The notes: a model not told the origin generated them from the letters alone. A stretch of DNA of 64,000 nucleotides from DATFVA01 sp963832355 (GCA_963832355.1 CAWHTX010000014.1:558001-622000), one strand, 5' to 3'. Shown: positions 18,069-26,745, counted from the first letter of the stretch. Made by a program: numbers and translations.

Positions 18069-18101
18069 CCGATTTTCCTGATATTTTCAACAAGACAGTA
18101 A

Positions 18102-19610
18102 TTAACTTTTAACTTCCGGTTTCATCTGCGGAAAAAATATTACATCTCTGATTGAAGACTGCCCGGTTAATAACATAACCAGCCTGTCAATTCCCACTCC
18201 AAGTCCGGCAGTTGGCGGCATACCATACTCCAGTGCACGAATGAAATCTTCATCAATATTATGAGCCTCTTCATCGCCTTCTTCCATCATTTTCTTCTGA
18301 CCTTCAAAACGCTTCCTTTGGTCTAATGGATCATTTAACTCAGAGAAAGCATTGGATATTTCGCGGCCTGCAACATATCCTTCAAACCTTTCAACCAGTC
18401 CTGGCCTGGATCTGTGAATTTTAGCCAGCGGTGATAATTCGACCGGATAATCCATTACAAAAGTCGGCTGAATTAATTCAGGCTGAACAGCAAAACTGAA
18501 TATTTCATCTATAAGCTTGGCTTTACCTTCAGCAGCTTTAATATCAACACCAAGCTTTTTTGCAGTTTCTTTTAACTCTTCTACAGAGGCAGTAAGAATG
18601 TCAAGACCGGTTTTTTCTTTTATTGAATCAACCATCGAAACTCTTTTCCATCTTCCCGAAAAGTCAATTTTATTTCCTTCATAAGTAAATTCATATTGTC
18701 CAAAGACTTCGTTGCAGATAAATTGAATCATCTTTTCAACAAAATCCATCATCCAGTTGTAATCCTTATAAGGAACGTATAATTCCATCATTGTGAATTC
18801 AGGATTATGAGTTCTGTCCATCCCCTCGTTTCTGAAATCTTTTGAGATTTCGTACACGCCGTTGAAGCCGCCTACAATAAGTCTTTTCAGGTATAATTCA
18901 TCTGCTATTCTAAGGTAGAAAGGAACATCCAGTGTATTATGGTGAGTCGTAAAAGGTCTTGCCGCCGCCCCGCCATATAAAGGCTGAAGTACCGGAGTTT
19001 CCACCTCAAGAAATCCATAAGAATCGAGAAATTTTCTCAATGCACTTATTATTCTGCTTCTTTTAATGAACACATCCTTAATATGAGGATTAACAACAAG
19101 ATCAACATAACGCTGACGGTACCGAAGTTCTTTATCGGCAAACTGATCGTGAATTACCTTATTCCCCTGTTCGTCAGTGGTTTCCTTAGCAATAGGCAGT
19201 GGTCTTAATGTTTTTGAAAGAACTTTAAGTGATTTGGTATGTACAGAAATCTCACCGGTTTTCGTTTTGAATACATAACCCTGAATACCGACGATGTCAC
19301 CTATATCGAGTAATTTAAAGATATCATAATCATCTCCTATATCATCTTTTCTCAGGTATATCTGAATTCGTCCGGCGTGATCCTGTATATGAGCAAAAGA
19401 AGCTTTACCCATTTTTCTGATAGCCATAATCCTGCCGGCAATACTTACATCCTTCTGCTGATCTTCCTGATAATTATCTTTTATTGACTGTGAATCCGAA
19501 TCAACATCAAAAGAATATGCAAAGGGTTCTATCCCTTTTGCATTAAGTTGTTCAAGTTCCTCATAACGTCTCTGAATCAGTACATTTAATTCCTGCTGGT
19601 TGTTTTCCAC
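18102..19610 (-). CDS. lysS: Lysyl-tRNA synthetase, class II
   Basis: Charges tRNA-Lys. 502 aa. N-terminal OB-fold anticodon domain (VSIAGRIMAIRKMGKASFAHI), then the class II core with motif 1 (FLDSYGFLEVETPVLQP), motif 2 (FRNEGMDRTHNPEFTMME) and motif 3 (GLGVGIDRLVMLL). The start is GTG at 19610 preceded by AGGAGG with 4 nt spacing, the strongest ribosome site of the neighbourhood. It lies 35 nt after dacB and 33 nt before the glycosyltransferase. There is no sign of pyrrolysine- or poxA-type divergence. Confidence 0.97.
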   Translation of the reverse strand: MENNQQELNVLIQRRYEELEQLNAKGIEPFAYSFDVDSDSQSIKDNYQEDQQKDVSIAGRIMAIRKMGKASFAHIQDHAGRIQIYLRKDDIGDDYDIFKLLDIGDIVGIQGYVFKTKTGEISVHTKSLKVLSKTLRPLPIAKETTDEQGNKVIHDQFADKELRYRQRYVDLVVNPHIKDVFIKRSRIISALRKFLDSYGFLEVETPVLQPLYGGAAARPFTTHHNTLDVPFYLRIADELYLKRLIVGGFNGVYEISKDFRNEGMDRTHNPEFTMMELYVPYKDYNWMMDFVEKMIQFICNEVFGQYEFTYEGNKIDFSGRWKRVSMVDSIKEKTGLDILTASVEELKETAKKLGVDIKAAEGKAKLIDEIFSFAVQPELIQPTFVMDYPVELSPLAKIHRSRPGLVERFEGYVAGREISNAFSELNDPLDQRKRFEGQKKMMEEGDEEAHNIDEDFIRALEYGMPPTAGLGVGIDRLVMLLTGQSSIRDVIFFPQMKPEVKS

Positions 19611-19645
19611 TATGCCTCCTGAGCCATTTTTTATTTAAAATGATT

Positions 19646-21139
19646 TTATTTCCTTCGAAAATTTGAAAGCCTTATACACACCAGATCCTGCAGGTTATCG
19701 ACCAGTTTATAAGGCACAAGGAAATTATTTGCAATTATAGAAAAAGCTACAGGTTCATTGTCCCCGGTAAATGCATACCCGGAAAGGCTTCTTACACCAT
19801 CCAGGTAACCGGTTTTTGCACGAACCTTATTAGCTGCTTTTGTATTCTTCATTCTTTTACCAAGGGTTCCATCAACACCCGCAATGGGTAAAGAATTAAA
19901 AAATGGTATAAAATACCTGCTTTTATAAATATAATTCAGAAGAGTAACAAACTGCCTCGGCGTGACGAGATTAAGTCGTGAAAGTCCGCTTCCATCAGCT
20001 ATTATCATATTATCCGGATTTATTCCCATATCCTGAATTACATCGTGCATGGCTTCAACGCCCGTATCTATACTCCCGAAGTCTTTCTCTTCAAAACCGA
20101 TAGTCTTGATAAGCTGTTCCGCGAAAAAGTTTTCACTGTTCTTATTGATCACCTTGATGATCTCCTTGAAAGACGGAGAATACCAGGTAAACAATTTTTT
20201 AATACGATTAAGTGAAACAGGTTCAGATGCAGCATCGATATCTATAGGATAGCCCTTTACCGATATACCTCTTTCCTCAAGTACTTTCTTAAGCACAACC
20301 ATTGCATACTGGGTAGGATTATTAACCGTAACGAATGTCTGTACAGAATCTCCCTGATGAATCACACCAAAAATATTTACCAGGTTGGTTCCTCTCTCCC
20401 TGTAAACATCTATTTTACTTGCAGAATCTCCGTCAACAACCTGGAGGTTATTGTTAATAACCATATAATTCACATCGGGAACTATAGATACCACAGCTTT
20501 ACCGGAACTGGTTGTTACATTTATATTCACTACATTATCGTTGAAAGAAATCGCACCGGAAGGTGCTTCAAACCAGTAACTCTCAAGATCCCAGGGCCAT
20601 CCTTTTCCAAACGGTTTGTCATCAAAATCGTCATCGTAGCCGATTATATTGCCTGTAATTTCGTCTATTCCCATTGCAGCCAGTGAATCAGCCCAATTCT
20701 CATAAACCTTGAACATATTATTATCGTAAAATCTTCCTGAGATTGTCGGATCACCCTGCCCTTCTATCACAAGATCACCATCAAGCACAGACCCGTCTAC
20801 GTTACCATTCATATATATATTAGTTGAAAATCTGTACTCGGGACCCAGAAGGAATAATCCGGCAGCAGTTGTAAAAAGCTTCAGGTCAGAAGCTGGTACG
20901 AAAAGTTTGTTCTCATTTCTCTTGTAAAAGAATTCACCTGTTTCAAGTGATTGGATCACAACACCCCATTGTGCATTGCTGAAATTCGGGTCATTGAATA
21001 AATCATCCATATCCCGCCAGAATTCGGGTATCGTCGAAAATGAATATTTCGGGATGGTATCCCGCCGTATCTCCTGAGAATATGCAAGAGATCCGAAGGT
21101 TAATATGAGTGCAGCGAAGATTGTTATTCTAATTGTCAT
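19646..21139 (-). CDS. dacB: D-alanyl-D-alanine carboxypeptidase/endopeptidase (PBP4 type)
   Basis: Periplasmic serine peptidase acting on peptidoglycan stem peptides. 497 aa with an N-terminal signal (TIFAALILTFGSLAYSQ). The S13 motifs are all visible: Ser84-x-x-Lys87 in VPASDLKLFTTAAG, SEN in NKNSENFFAEQLIKTIG, and K442-T-G in RAKTGYLDGVRSLSGYAF. The insertion between the first two motifs is typical of PBP4 and not of PBP5. The ATG lies inside the end of rluB (11-nt overlap). Confidence 0.94.
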   Translation of the reverse strand: MTIRITIFAALILTFGSLAYSQEIRRDTIPKYSFSTIPEFWRDMDDLFNDPNFSNAQWGVVIQSLETGEFFYKRNENKLFVPASDLKLFTTAAGLFLLGPEYRFSTNIYMNGNVDGSVLDGDLVIEGQGDPTISGRFYDNNMFKVYENWADSLAAMGIDEITGNIIGYDDDFDDKPFGKGWPWDLESYWFEAPSGAISFNDNVVNINVTTSSGKAVVSIVPDVNYMVINNNLQVVDGDSASKIDVYRERGTNLVNIFGVIHQGDSVQTFVTVNNPTQYAMVVLKKVLEERGISVKGYPIDIDAASEPVSLNRIKKLFTWYSPSFKEIIKVINKNSENFFAEQLIKTIGFEEKDFGSIDTGVEAMHDVIQDMGINPDNMIIADGSGLSRLNLVTPRQFVTLLNYIYKSRYFIPFFNSLPIAGVDGTLGKRMKNTKAANKVRAKTGYLDGVRSLSGYAFTGDNEPVAFSIIANNFLVPYKLVDNLQDLVCIRLSNFRRK

Positions 21140-21836
21140 ATTTTTCTGTTACCGACCTTATTTCCGCGTCTGTTAATTTCCGGTATTTACCGTTTCCTAT
21201 ATCTGCTTTTATTCCGGCGTAGCTGGTTCTGTCCAGGGCCAGGACTTTGTATCCCAAAGTTCCAAACATATTTTTAACAAAATGATTTCTTCCTTCTACC
21301 GCAGTTACTTTTACATGAGAGAAGTTGGTTTTGCTGACAGCACTGATCCTGATAAATTTTCCTTTTGAACCTTTAAGGTAAATACCCTTAAGAAGCTTCT
21401 CCCGGTCATCAGCCAGCAAAGGCCTATCAAGTTTAACTTCATAATCCCTGGGTACTTTATTCCCGGGATGTGTAAGAAGCTGAGAAAAATCACCGTCATT
21501 GGTCAGTATTAGTACGCCCGTTGTATCATAATCCAGCCTGCCGACCGGATAAATCCTTTCATTTGTCTTGATCAGATCTACAACGGTCTTCCTGTTTTTT
21601 TCATCATTTGTTGTAGTAACCACCCCTGCGGGTTTATTCAGGAGAAAATATAGATGTTTTCTGACCGCAATTTTTTCCCCGTCAAGCAAAATTTCGTCTT
21701 TCCCGGGTTCAACCTTGTAAGCGAGGTCAGTTATCGTTCTGGAATTTACTGTTACTCTGCCTTGTAAGATCAATTCTTCGGCTTTACGCCTTGAAGTAAT
21801 TCCGGTACCTGCAATAAATTTATTCAGTCTCATCAT
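21129..21836 (-). CDS. rluB: 23S rRNA pseudouridine synthase, RsuA/RluB family
   Basis: Modifies a uridine of 23S (or 16S) rRNA. About 235 aa from the chosen start. An S4 RNA-binding domain at about 2-50 (MRLNKFIAGTGITSRRKAEE) is followed by the synthase domain with the catalytic Asp102 in VGRLDYDTTGVLILTNDG. The start is one of two adjacent ATGs at 21836/21833, just in front of the conserved S4 domain and overlapping the last codons of scpB; longer in-frame readings run back into scpB and add no conserved sequence. The scpA-scpB-rluB order is widespread in bacteria, which supports the RluB assignment. Confidence 0.93.
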   Translation of the reverse strand: MMRLNKFIAGTGITSRRKAEELILQGRVTVNSRTITDLAYKVEPGKDEILLDGEKIAVRKHLYFLLNKPAGVVTTTNDEKNRKTVVDLIKTNERIYPVGRLDYDTTGVLILTNDGDFSQLLTHPGNKVPRDYEVKLDRPLLADDREKLLKGIYLKGSKGKFIRISAVSKTNFSHVKVTAVEGRNHFVKNMFGTLGYKVLALDRTSYAGIKADIGNGKYRKLTDAEIRSVTEKYDN

Positions 21837-22473
21837 TATCCGACTCATTTCCCGGCGAATCATTTTCAGCTGATTCCTCAAGCATATTCATCATAATTTT
21901 TCTCTTCTGTTCAATGAAATCTTCATCCTGCATTATTTCGTCTATCTCTCTCGGTTTTGGAAGATCGCTTATTTTGTTAAGGGCAAAATATTTTAGAAAT
22001 TCTTCGGTTGTCCCATAAAGAAGAGGTCTGCCAATACTTTCGGCCCGACCGGTAATTGTTATTAATTTTTTTTCAAGCAGAGTATTTAAAATGTAATCAG
22101 AATTTACGCCTCTGATTGTTTCTAGTTCAGGTTTGGTAACTGGCTGTTTATATGCAATTATGGCAAGGGTTTCAAGTGCAGCCTGACTAAGACGGCGTTT
22201 ACTTTTTTCGGATGACATATACCCGATGTATTTGGCGTATTCCTTTAAACTTGCGAACAGGAATCCGTTAGCTATTGCTATAATCCTGAAGGCTAAATTA
22301 GCCTCTTCATATTTTTTGTTTAACTCAGAAACACAATTTTCTACATCATTCTGTGTTATCTGAATATCATCACCGTCAATACCTTTTATCGCACGCATTA
22401 TTTCACCGGCGCTAAGAGGTTCGTCAGATGAAAAGATGAGAGCTTCAATTATTGAATTATAAATTTGTTCCAT
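21820..22473 (-). CDS. scpB: Segregation and condensation protein B
   Basis: Winged-helix kleisin partner of the SMC complex. 217 aa. Recognisable features are IIEALIFSSDEPLSAGEIMR at the start, the helix-turn-helix core QAALETLAIIAYKQPVTKPE and IRGVNSDYILNTLLEKKLI, then GRPLLYGTTEEFLKYFAL. The C-terminal 50 residues are acidic and probably flexible. It starts in the TGATG overlap with scpA and its own end overlaps rluB, so all three are translationally coupled. Confidence 0.95.
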   Translation of the reverse strand: MEQIYNSIIEALIFSSDEPLSAGEIMRAIKGIDGDDIQITQNDVENCVSELNKKYEEANLAFRIIAIANGFLFASLKEYAKYIGYMSSEKSKRRLSQAALETLAIIAYKQPVTKPELETIRGVNSDYILNTLLEKKLITITGRAESIGRPLLYGTTEEFLKYFALNKISDLPKPREIDEIMQDEDFIEQKRKIMMNMLEESAENDSPGNESDNDETE

Positions 22474-23183
22474 CAGATCTTCACCAGTACAAAATCATTG
22501 AATTGAGGAGATTCTTTTATCCCAATATTACCTGATTTAGTCATTTCCAGAAGTGCAATAAATGTTACTACAATCCTGATCTTATCTTTCATTCCTTCTA
22601 CAAGTGACAGAAAGTGCAGTTCTCCTGATTCTGAGAGTTTATCCAGAATAAACTGAATCTGTTGATCGATAGTAACATTAACCTTAACCACATTATGGAC
22701 CGGCACCTCTTTTAGTCCATCTATAACTTTTTTGAACGCCCTTGTCAGATCATAGATTGTAATATTCTTGAGCAGTACATCATACTCCGCCGGTGCTTCT
22801 TTTTCATCCGCGGAATAATTGCTTCGAAAATTTAATTTTCTCTGTTCTGATTCGAGCAGAGAAAGCTCTTCAGCCATTTCTTTATAACGTTTATATTCGA
22901 GAAGAGCCTGAACCAGTTCAGCTCTCGGATCAATTTCCTCACCTTTTTCGTCAATCTCCCTTGGAAGAAGCATTCTGACCTTAATATGCATTAAAGTAGA
23001 TGCCATCAGGATAAAATCGCCTGCAATCTCTAAGTCAAGACTTCTGATAAGATTAACATAATCAAGGAATTCTTTAGTGATTCTTGAAATGGGGATGTCG
23101 TAGATATTCAATTCATCTCTTTTAATAAAAAAGAGAAGTAAATCCAGCGGTCCTTCAAAATGATCAAGTTTGATTTTATACAA
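22473..23183 (-). CDS. scpA: Segregation and condensation protein A (kleisin)
   Basis: Bridges the SMC heads together with ScpB. 236 aa. The conserved N-terminus YKIKLDHFEGPLDLLLFFI and the region around FLDYVNLIRSLDLEIAGDF, then LLPREIDEKGEEIDPRAELV, are typical, as is the C-terminal winged helix with VVTFIALLEMTKSGNI. The start is TTG at 23183, required because the conserved N-terminus begins at once. It begins 3 nt after the trpS stop and overlaps scpB by 1 nt. Confidence 0.94.
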   Translation of the reverse strand: MYKIKLDHFEGPLDLLLFFIKRDELNIYDIPISRITKEFLDYVNLIRSLDLEIAGDFILMASTLMHIKVRMLLPREIDEKGEEIDPRAELVQALLEYKRYKEMAEELSLLESEQRKLNFRSNYSADEKEAPAEYDVLLKNITIYDLTRAFKKVIDGLKEVPVHNVVKVNVTIDQQIQFILDKLSESGELHFLSLVEGMKDKIRIVVTFIALLEMTKSGNIGIKESPQFNDFVLVKI

Positions 23184-23186
23184 GAT

Positions 23187-24167
23187 CTAACCCAGTTTCA
23201 TTTTTTCGTGTACTTCCTGCATAGTTTGATGCGCAATTTCTTTACCACGTGTCTCCCCATCATTCAGAATATCAATTACCTCATCAGGATGTTCCTCGTA
23301 GTACTTTCTCTTTTCCCTGAATGGTTCAAAGAACTCTGATATCTTAGAACTGCAGTTCATTTTGCAGTCAAAACAACCCAGAGCCCCGGAACGGCATCCG
23401 GCATCAATTTCAGGTACTTCGCCGGCATTGAATTTTTTATGATAGGCAAAAACAAGACATATTTCGGGATTACCCGGATCTCCCTTCCTTATTTTCTGCG
23501 GGTCTGTAACTGCTTTTTTCATTTTTGCTTTTATAGTATCCGGATCATCTGAAAGTAGTATTGTATTGCCAAGTGATTTACTCATCTTTGCATTACCATC
23601 AATTCCCGGAAGTCTGGCAAATCTGGTCAACAAAGGTTCCGGTTCGGGAAATATGGTACCATACTGATTATTGAACTTCCTTGCAATCTCTCTGGAAATC
23701 TCAACATGAGGCACCTGATCTTCTCCCACAGGAACATAATTTCCTCTATAAAGAAGAATATCTGCCGCCTGGAGAACAGGGTAACCAAGGTGTCCGAATA
23801 TTACGGTATCGATCTTTAAATCACGTGCCTGTTCCTTTACAGTTGGATTCCTTTCCAACCGGTTAACTGTAATAAGCATACTGAAAATAAGGTTCAGTTC
23901 TGTGTGTTCTTTTATCTGCGACTGCCTGAAAATGGGACTTTTAACGGGATCTAATCCTGAAGCAAGCCAATCAATTAGCATCTCAATTGAATTCTCGTAA
24001 ACACCTGTGGTATCAAGATTTGTAGTTAATACGTGATAATCAGCTATAAGATGAAAATTCTGGTATTCATCCTGAAGTTTTACCCAATTTTCCAATGCTC
24101 CAACATAGTGCCCTATATGAAGCCTTCCGGTAGGGCGCATTCCGCTTAGTATTCGTTTTTTCTGCAT
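23187..24167 (-). CDS. trpS: Tryptophanyl-tRNA synthetase, with a Cys cluster like iron-sulfur TrpRS
   Basis: Charges tRNA-Trp. 326 aa. Class I signatures are HIGH at residues 17-20 (GRLHIGHYVGA) and KMSKS at 194-198. Beyond the catalytic domain the spacing Cys237-x20-Cys258-x6-Cys265-x2-Cys268 (with a further Cys272) closely resembles the cysteine motif that binds a [4Fe-4S] cluster in the anticodon region of Thermotoga maritima TrpRS (spacing 22-6-2, from memory). The cluster is inferred and untested. First gene of the trpS-scpA-scpB-rluB-dacB run; 79 nt separate it from the HNH gene. Confidence 0.95.
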   Translation of the reverse strand: MQKKRILSGMRPTGRLHIGHYVGALENWVKLQDEYQNFHLIADYHVLTTNLDTTGVYENSIEMLIDWLASGLDPVKSPIFRQSQIKEHTELNLIFSMLITVNRLERNPTVKEQARDLKIDTVIFGHLGYPVLQAADILLYRGNYVPVGEDQVPHVEISREIARKFNNQYGTIFPEPEPLLTRFARLPGIDGNAKMSKSLGNTILLSDDPDTIKAKMKKAVTDPQKIRKGDPGNPEICLVFAYHKKFNAGEVPEIDAGCRSGALGCFDCKMNCSSKISEFFEPFREKRKYYEEHPDEVIDILNDGETRGKEIAHQTMQEVHEKMKLG

Positions 24168-24246
24168 TATACAAGGATATTTATTGGAAATATGCCGCTA
24201 AAAATAACAATATTGAAGGAAATAAACCTATTATTTATTTACCGTA

Positions 24247-24789
24247 TCAGGAGAGATAGAGGTATGGTTTCCAGTTTTCATCAAGTTTCCCCACAACATG
24301 CTTTATAAACATAATATGGCTCGGTTTAAAAGGTCTGCTGGCCAGGTTCATATTTGCTTCTTCCGGTGTCCGGTCGCCCTTTTTATTGTTGCAGACCGTA
24401 CAGGCACATACAAGATTTTCCCAGGAATCCGTTCCTCCCCTTGCCCTGGGAATAACATGATCAATAGTTAACGGCAGATCGCCACGCCCGCAGTAGGAAC
24501 ATTTATAGGAGTCCCTGCGCAATATATTTTTTCGTGTGAGAACAACTTTTTTGTAAGGAACATTTATGTAGCGGCTGAGCCTTATAACACTGGGCCAGGG
24601 ATAGATTTTAGTTACAGAATGCAGAGATTTGCGTTTGTCATCGAGGACCAGTTCAGCTTTTCCTATGTAGATAAGAATGATGGCTTTTTTAATATTACAG
24701 ACTGTGACAGGTTCATAACTTTGATTTAATATAAGAACCTTGGCATTAAGTTTCCCGTTTGTGTGTTTGCCGGATTCGAAGACAACCTC
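24247..24789 (-). CDS. HNH endonuclease-family protein, start codon unresolved
   Basis: The C-terminal HNH domain is clear: CSYCG, then TIDHVIPRARGGTDSWENLV and CNNKKGDRTPEEAN, i.e. a structural Cys4 zinc site with the catalytic H and N. Upstream, in frame, is the family's usual N-terminal part: KVLILNQSYEPVTVCNIKKA, then VLDDKRKSLHSV and PSVIRLSRYINVPYK. But from the upstream in-frame TAG at 24790-24792 to this conserved core there is no ATG, GTG or TTG in frame. Where relatives (from memory) begin Met-x-x-Lys-Val-Leu, this copy has a CTT leucine codon near 24750. An AGGAGG lies at 24786-24791 and points to an in-frame TTC. A sequencing error, a non-canonical start, or coupling with the upstream small gene are all possible. 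A TTG at 24522 lies well inside the conserved part and is not a plausible start. Confidence 0.8.
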   Translation of the reverse strand, partial: EVVFESGKHTNGKLNAKVLILNQSYEPVTVCNIKKAIILIYIGKAELVLDDKRKSLHSVTKIYPWPSVIRLSRYINVPYKKVVLTRKNILRRDSYKCSYCGRGDLPLTIDHVIPRARGGTDSWENLVCACTVCNNKKGDRTPEEANMNLASRPFKPSHIMFIKHVVGKLDENWKPYLYLS

Positions 24790-24791
24790 CT
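24786..24791 (-). promoter_or_regulatory. Perfect Shine-Dalgarno sequence with no start codon at the right distance
   Basis: The minus strand carries AGGAGG overlapping the TAG stop of the small membrane-protein gene. The codon 5 nt after it in the HNH frame is TTC. A TTG begins directly after the AGGAGG but is in another frame, which stops after 19 codons. The site is as strong as any in the window, so ribosomes probably load here. Confidence 0.7.
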
Positions 24792-24981
24792 ACTTAATTT
24801 TTCGATCCTGTACGGCATAGTATATTCTGAGGATAAGTCTGATAACCAGAAGAAGGATACTAAAACCAAGAATATAATAATACCATTCAACAGGAATTGT
24901 TTTTGTGAGCATCAGAATAAGTAAAATAAATACTATCCCGATCGCCGTGTAACTGAATATTTCAAATTTTTTTCTTCTCAA
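24790..24981 (-). CDS. Small membrane protein with two helices, unknown function
   Basis: 63 aa with a basic start (RRKKFEIF), a first hydrophobic helix (YTAIGIVFILLILMLT) and a second (WYYYILGFSILLLVIRLI), ending in a basic tail. I do not recognise a family. The start is TTG at 24981 with no clear ribosome site, so the N-terminus is tentative. It is in the same frame as the HNH gene that follows directly behind its UAG stop. Its composition (two helices, Lys/Arg flanks) looks like a real membrane protein. Confidence 0.5.
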   Translation of the reverse strand: MRRKKFEIFSYTAIGIVFILLILMLTKTIPVEWYYYILGFSILLLVIRLILRIYYAVQDRKIK

Positions 24982-25079
24982 GTGTACCCGGTTTAAAAAT
25001 TTAAATAATTACCGTGTAAAATTATATTTACCGGCGTAATAATTCAATTCAGAAATACGATATTTTTTTGCGGCCGTTA

Positions 25080-25457
25080 TTAAAGGTCTTTGTAGATAAT
25101 TGCCACGCAGGCAACATAATCTCTGGAATGACTCATTGAGATTTTCAGACTTTCTTTTTCCTTAAGGAACCGGTTCAGTTCACCATGCAGAGTTACTACG
25201 GGAAGTCCGTTCGGTTCATTTGAGATCTCAATGCTCTGCCAGGTAAGATTCTCGTGCCAGCCCGAGGCAAGTGCTTTATATACAGCCTCCTTTGCAGCAA
25301 ACCGGGCGGCAAGATGCTGATATTTGTTACTTTTGCTTAAACAGTACTCCAGTTCTTTTTCAGTGAATACTTTTTTTAAAAAATGATCACCATAGTTATC
25401 AACACTTTCCTTTATTCTGTCTATTTCTATTATATCGATTCCAACACCTAATATCAT
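25080..25457 (-). CDS. acpS: Holo-[acyl-carrier-protein] synthase
   Basis: Transfers 4'-phosphopantetheine from CoA to acyl carrier protein. 125 aa, the usual size of the trimeric AcpS class. The two magnesium-binding motifs are GVGIDIIEIDRI (Asp8) and ARFAAKEAVYKAL (Glu57); the typical FTEKELEYCL lies between. The ATG is at 25457. It is the gene after the MCE-domain protein (21 nt) and is followed by about 98 bp before the small membrane-protein gene. Confidence 0.95.
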   Translation of the reverse strand: MILGVGIDIIEIDRIKESVDNYGDHFLKKVFTEKELEYCLSKSNKYQHLAARFAAKEAVYKALASGWHENLTWQSIEISNEPNGLPVVTLHGELNRFLKEKESLKISMSHSRDYVACVAIIYKDL

Positions 25458-25478
25458 AATACAATCCCGGAATAATTA

Positions 25479-26393
25479 CTAAAAGAGGTCGATATTAGCA
25501 TCAACGTTAATTCCATCACCTTTTAATTGTTCGTTAAGAATCTTAGTTAGTTCTTTTACTTCTTTGAGCGTTCCTGCCAGATCATTATACAGATTTTCAT
25601 CGTACAAGAATTTCCCCAGGTTGTTTTTACGGGCGGTAGTTTCATCTGCAAGGTTATTAAGCCTGGAAAGCAGAGAATCCGATTTCTGTATAACAATATT
25701 TAACCCTGATATGGAACCCTGGATTGATTCTTTATTATTGTGAATGAGTTCTTTTGCATCCTGAGTCAGTTCCACGGTGTTTGCGGCAATTTTACCCAGA
25801 TTTTCCTGGTTGCGGTCAATAAGTAAATTAAGCTTATGAGTTAAATCTTTAAGGTTTGAGAGCGAAGATTTTATATTCTCATTCAGCTGCCTGTCCGTAA
25901 GATAATTATTCAGCGAAGTAAGTGTTACTCTAACATCTTTTATTGTTCCGTTAAGATCTTCCTGCATTTTACCAAGCATCGACATTACCCCGGGGATATC
26001 AGCATTGAACTGCCCTTGCTGAACTTTATTATAATCTAACTTTTCGGGTGAATTTCCCGGTGAAATATTTATCTTCTTGCCGCCCATTAAATCGAGCATT
26101 GATACTGCAAATTCAGCGTCTTTCCTGAGATCAACATCCGGATCCAGTTTAACACTGACAATAACATCCTCAGATTCAATTTTGAAGTCTTCAACACTAC
26201 CCTTTCGAACCCCGTTCACAGTTACAGGGTCGCCCAGCTCAAGTCCGGCAACAGTAGGAAATTTAATATCCAGATATTTATCATTAGCAGAAAAAGAAAA
26301 ATTCTTTGCCCAGCCGAGAACCCAAAGGAAAAGCAGTGTGCCTGCAATTACCATAATCCCAACTTTAATTTCTGTTTTGCTCTGGTCTTTCAT
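25479..26393 (-). CDS. MCE (MlaD) domain lipid-transport protein
   Basis: 304 aa anchored by one N-terminal helix (VGIMVIAGTLLFLWVLG), then an MCE domain at about 40-120 recognisable from FPTVAGLELGDPVTVNGVRK and DLMGGKKINISPG. A long helical/coiled-coil C-terminal half follows, of the kind that forms hexameric tunnels or stalks in Mla-type phospholipid transport across the periplasm. No MlaE or MlaF partner is encoded next to it, which is unlike the standard operon. The ATG at 26393 overlaps the end of the preceding small gene by 29 nt, so the two are coupled. Confidence 0.86.
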   Translation of the reverse strand: MKDQSKTEIKVGIMVIAGTLLFLWVLGWAKNFSFSANDKYLDIKFPTVAGLELGDPVTVNGVRKGSVEDFKIESEDVIVSVKLDPDVDLRKDAEFAVSMLDLMGGKKINISPGNSPEKLDYNKVQQGQFNADIPGVMSMLGKMQEDLNGTIKDVRVTLTSLNNYLTDRQLNENIKSSLSNLKDLTHKLNLLIDRNQENLGKIAANTVELTQDAKELIHNNKESIQGSISGLNIVIQKSDSLLSRLNNLADETTARKNNLGKFLYDENLYNDLAGTLKEVKELTKILNEQLKGDGINVDANIDLF

Positions 26394-26745
26394 TTTTTAT
26401 TGACTTCAGGTTATTGGAAATTAACTCAAGTTCACTATCAGAAATTACACTATCCGCTGCGGCATTCTGCACCATTTTAATAATCCTGTTTAATTCCTTA
26501 TCTGCCGGTATATTTTGAATTTTTATATTTTCCAGGAACGTTTTTAACGAATCCTTCAACTCGTTTTTCTCAGGTGTATTTTTAACATAAGCAAAACTCT
26601 GATCCCAGTCGTTCAAAAAAACTTCCGTTAACATTTTTTTGCCGTTGTTGAATAATAAACCTGATTTATGCTGTATAATATACGCAATAGCCGCAACTAT
26701 AATTGTTAGTACTATAATTGATTTTATAAAGCAGCCTGGTTTCAT
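26365..26745 (-). CDS. Unknown single-helix envelope protein next to the MCE gene
   Basis: 126-127 aa. One N-terminal membrane helix (IIVLTIIVAAIAYIIQ) is followed by about 100 mostly charged, probably helical residues (ADKELNRIIKMVQN, DSELELISNNLKSIK), placing the bulk in the periplasm or cytoplasm depending on orientation. I recognise no family. Start is either GTG at 26748 or ATG at 26745. It begins 2-5 nt after the CorC/HlyC gene and overlaps the MCE gene, so it probably belongs to the same lipid-transport or envelope function. That is an inference from position alone. Confidence 0.6.
   Translation of the reverse strand: MKPGCFIKSIIVLTIIVAAIAYIIQHKSGLLFNNGKKMLTEVFLNDWDQSFAYVKNTPEKNELKDSLKTFLENIKIQNIPADKELNRIIKMVQNAAADSVISDSELELISNNLKSIKNERPEQNRN

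Noticed and set aside
24247..24522. HNH gene as a short 91-aa protein starting at TTG 24522
   Set aside because: The in-frame sequence upstream clearly continues the family's N-terminal half, so this start is internal.
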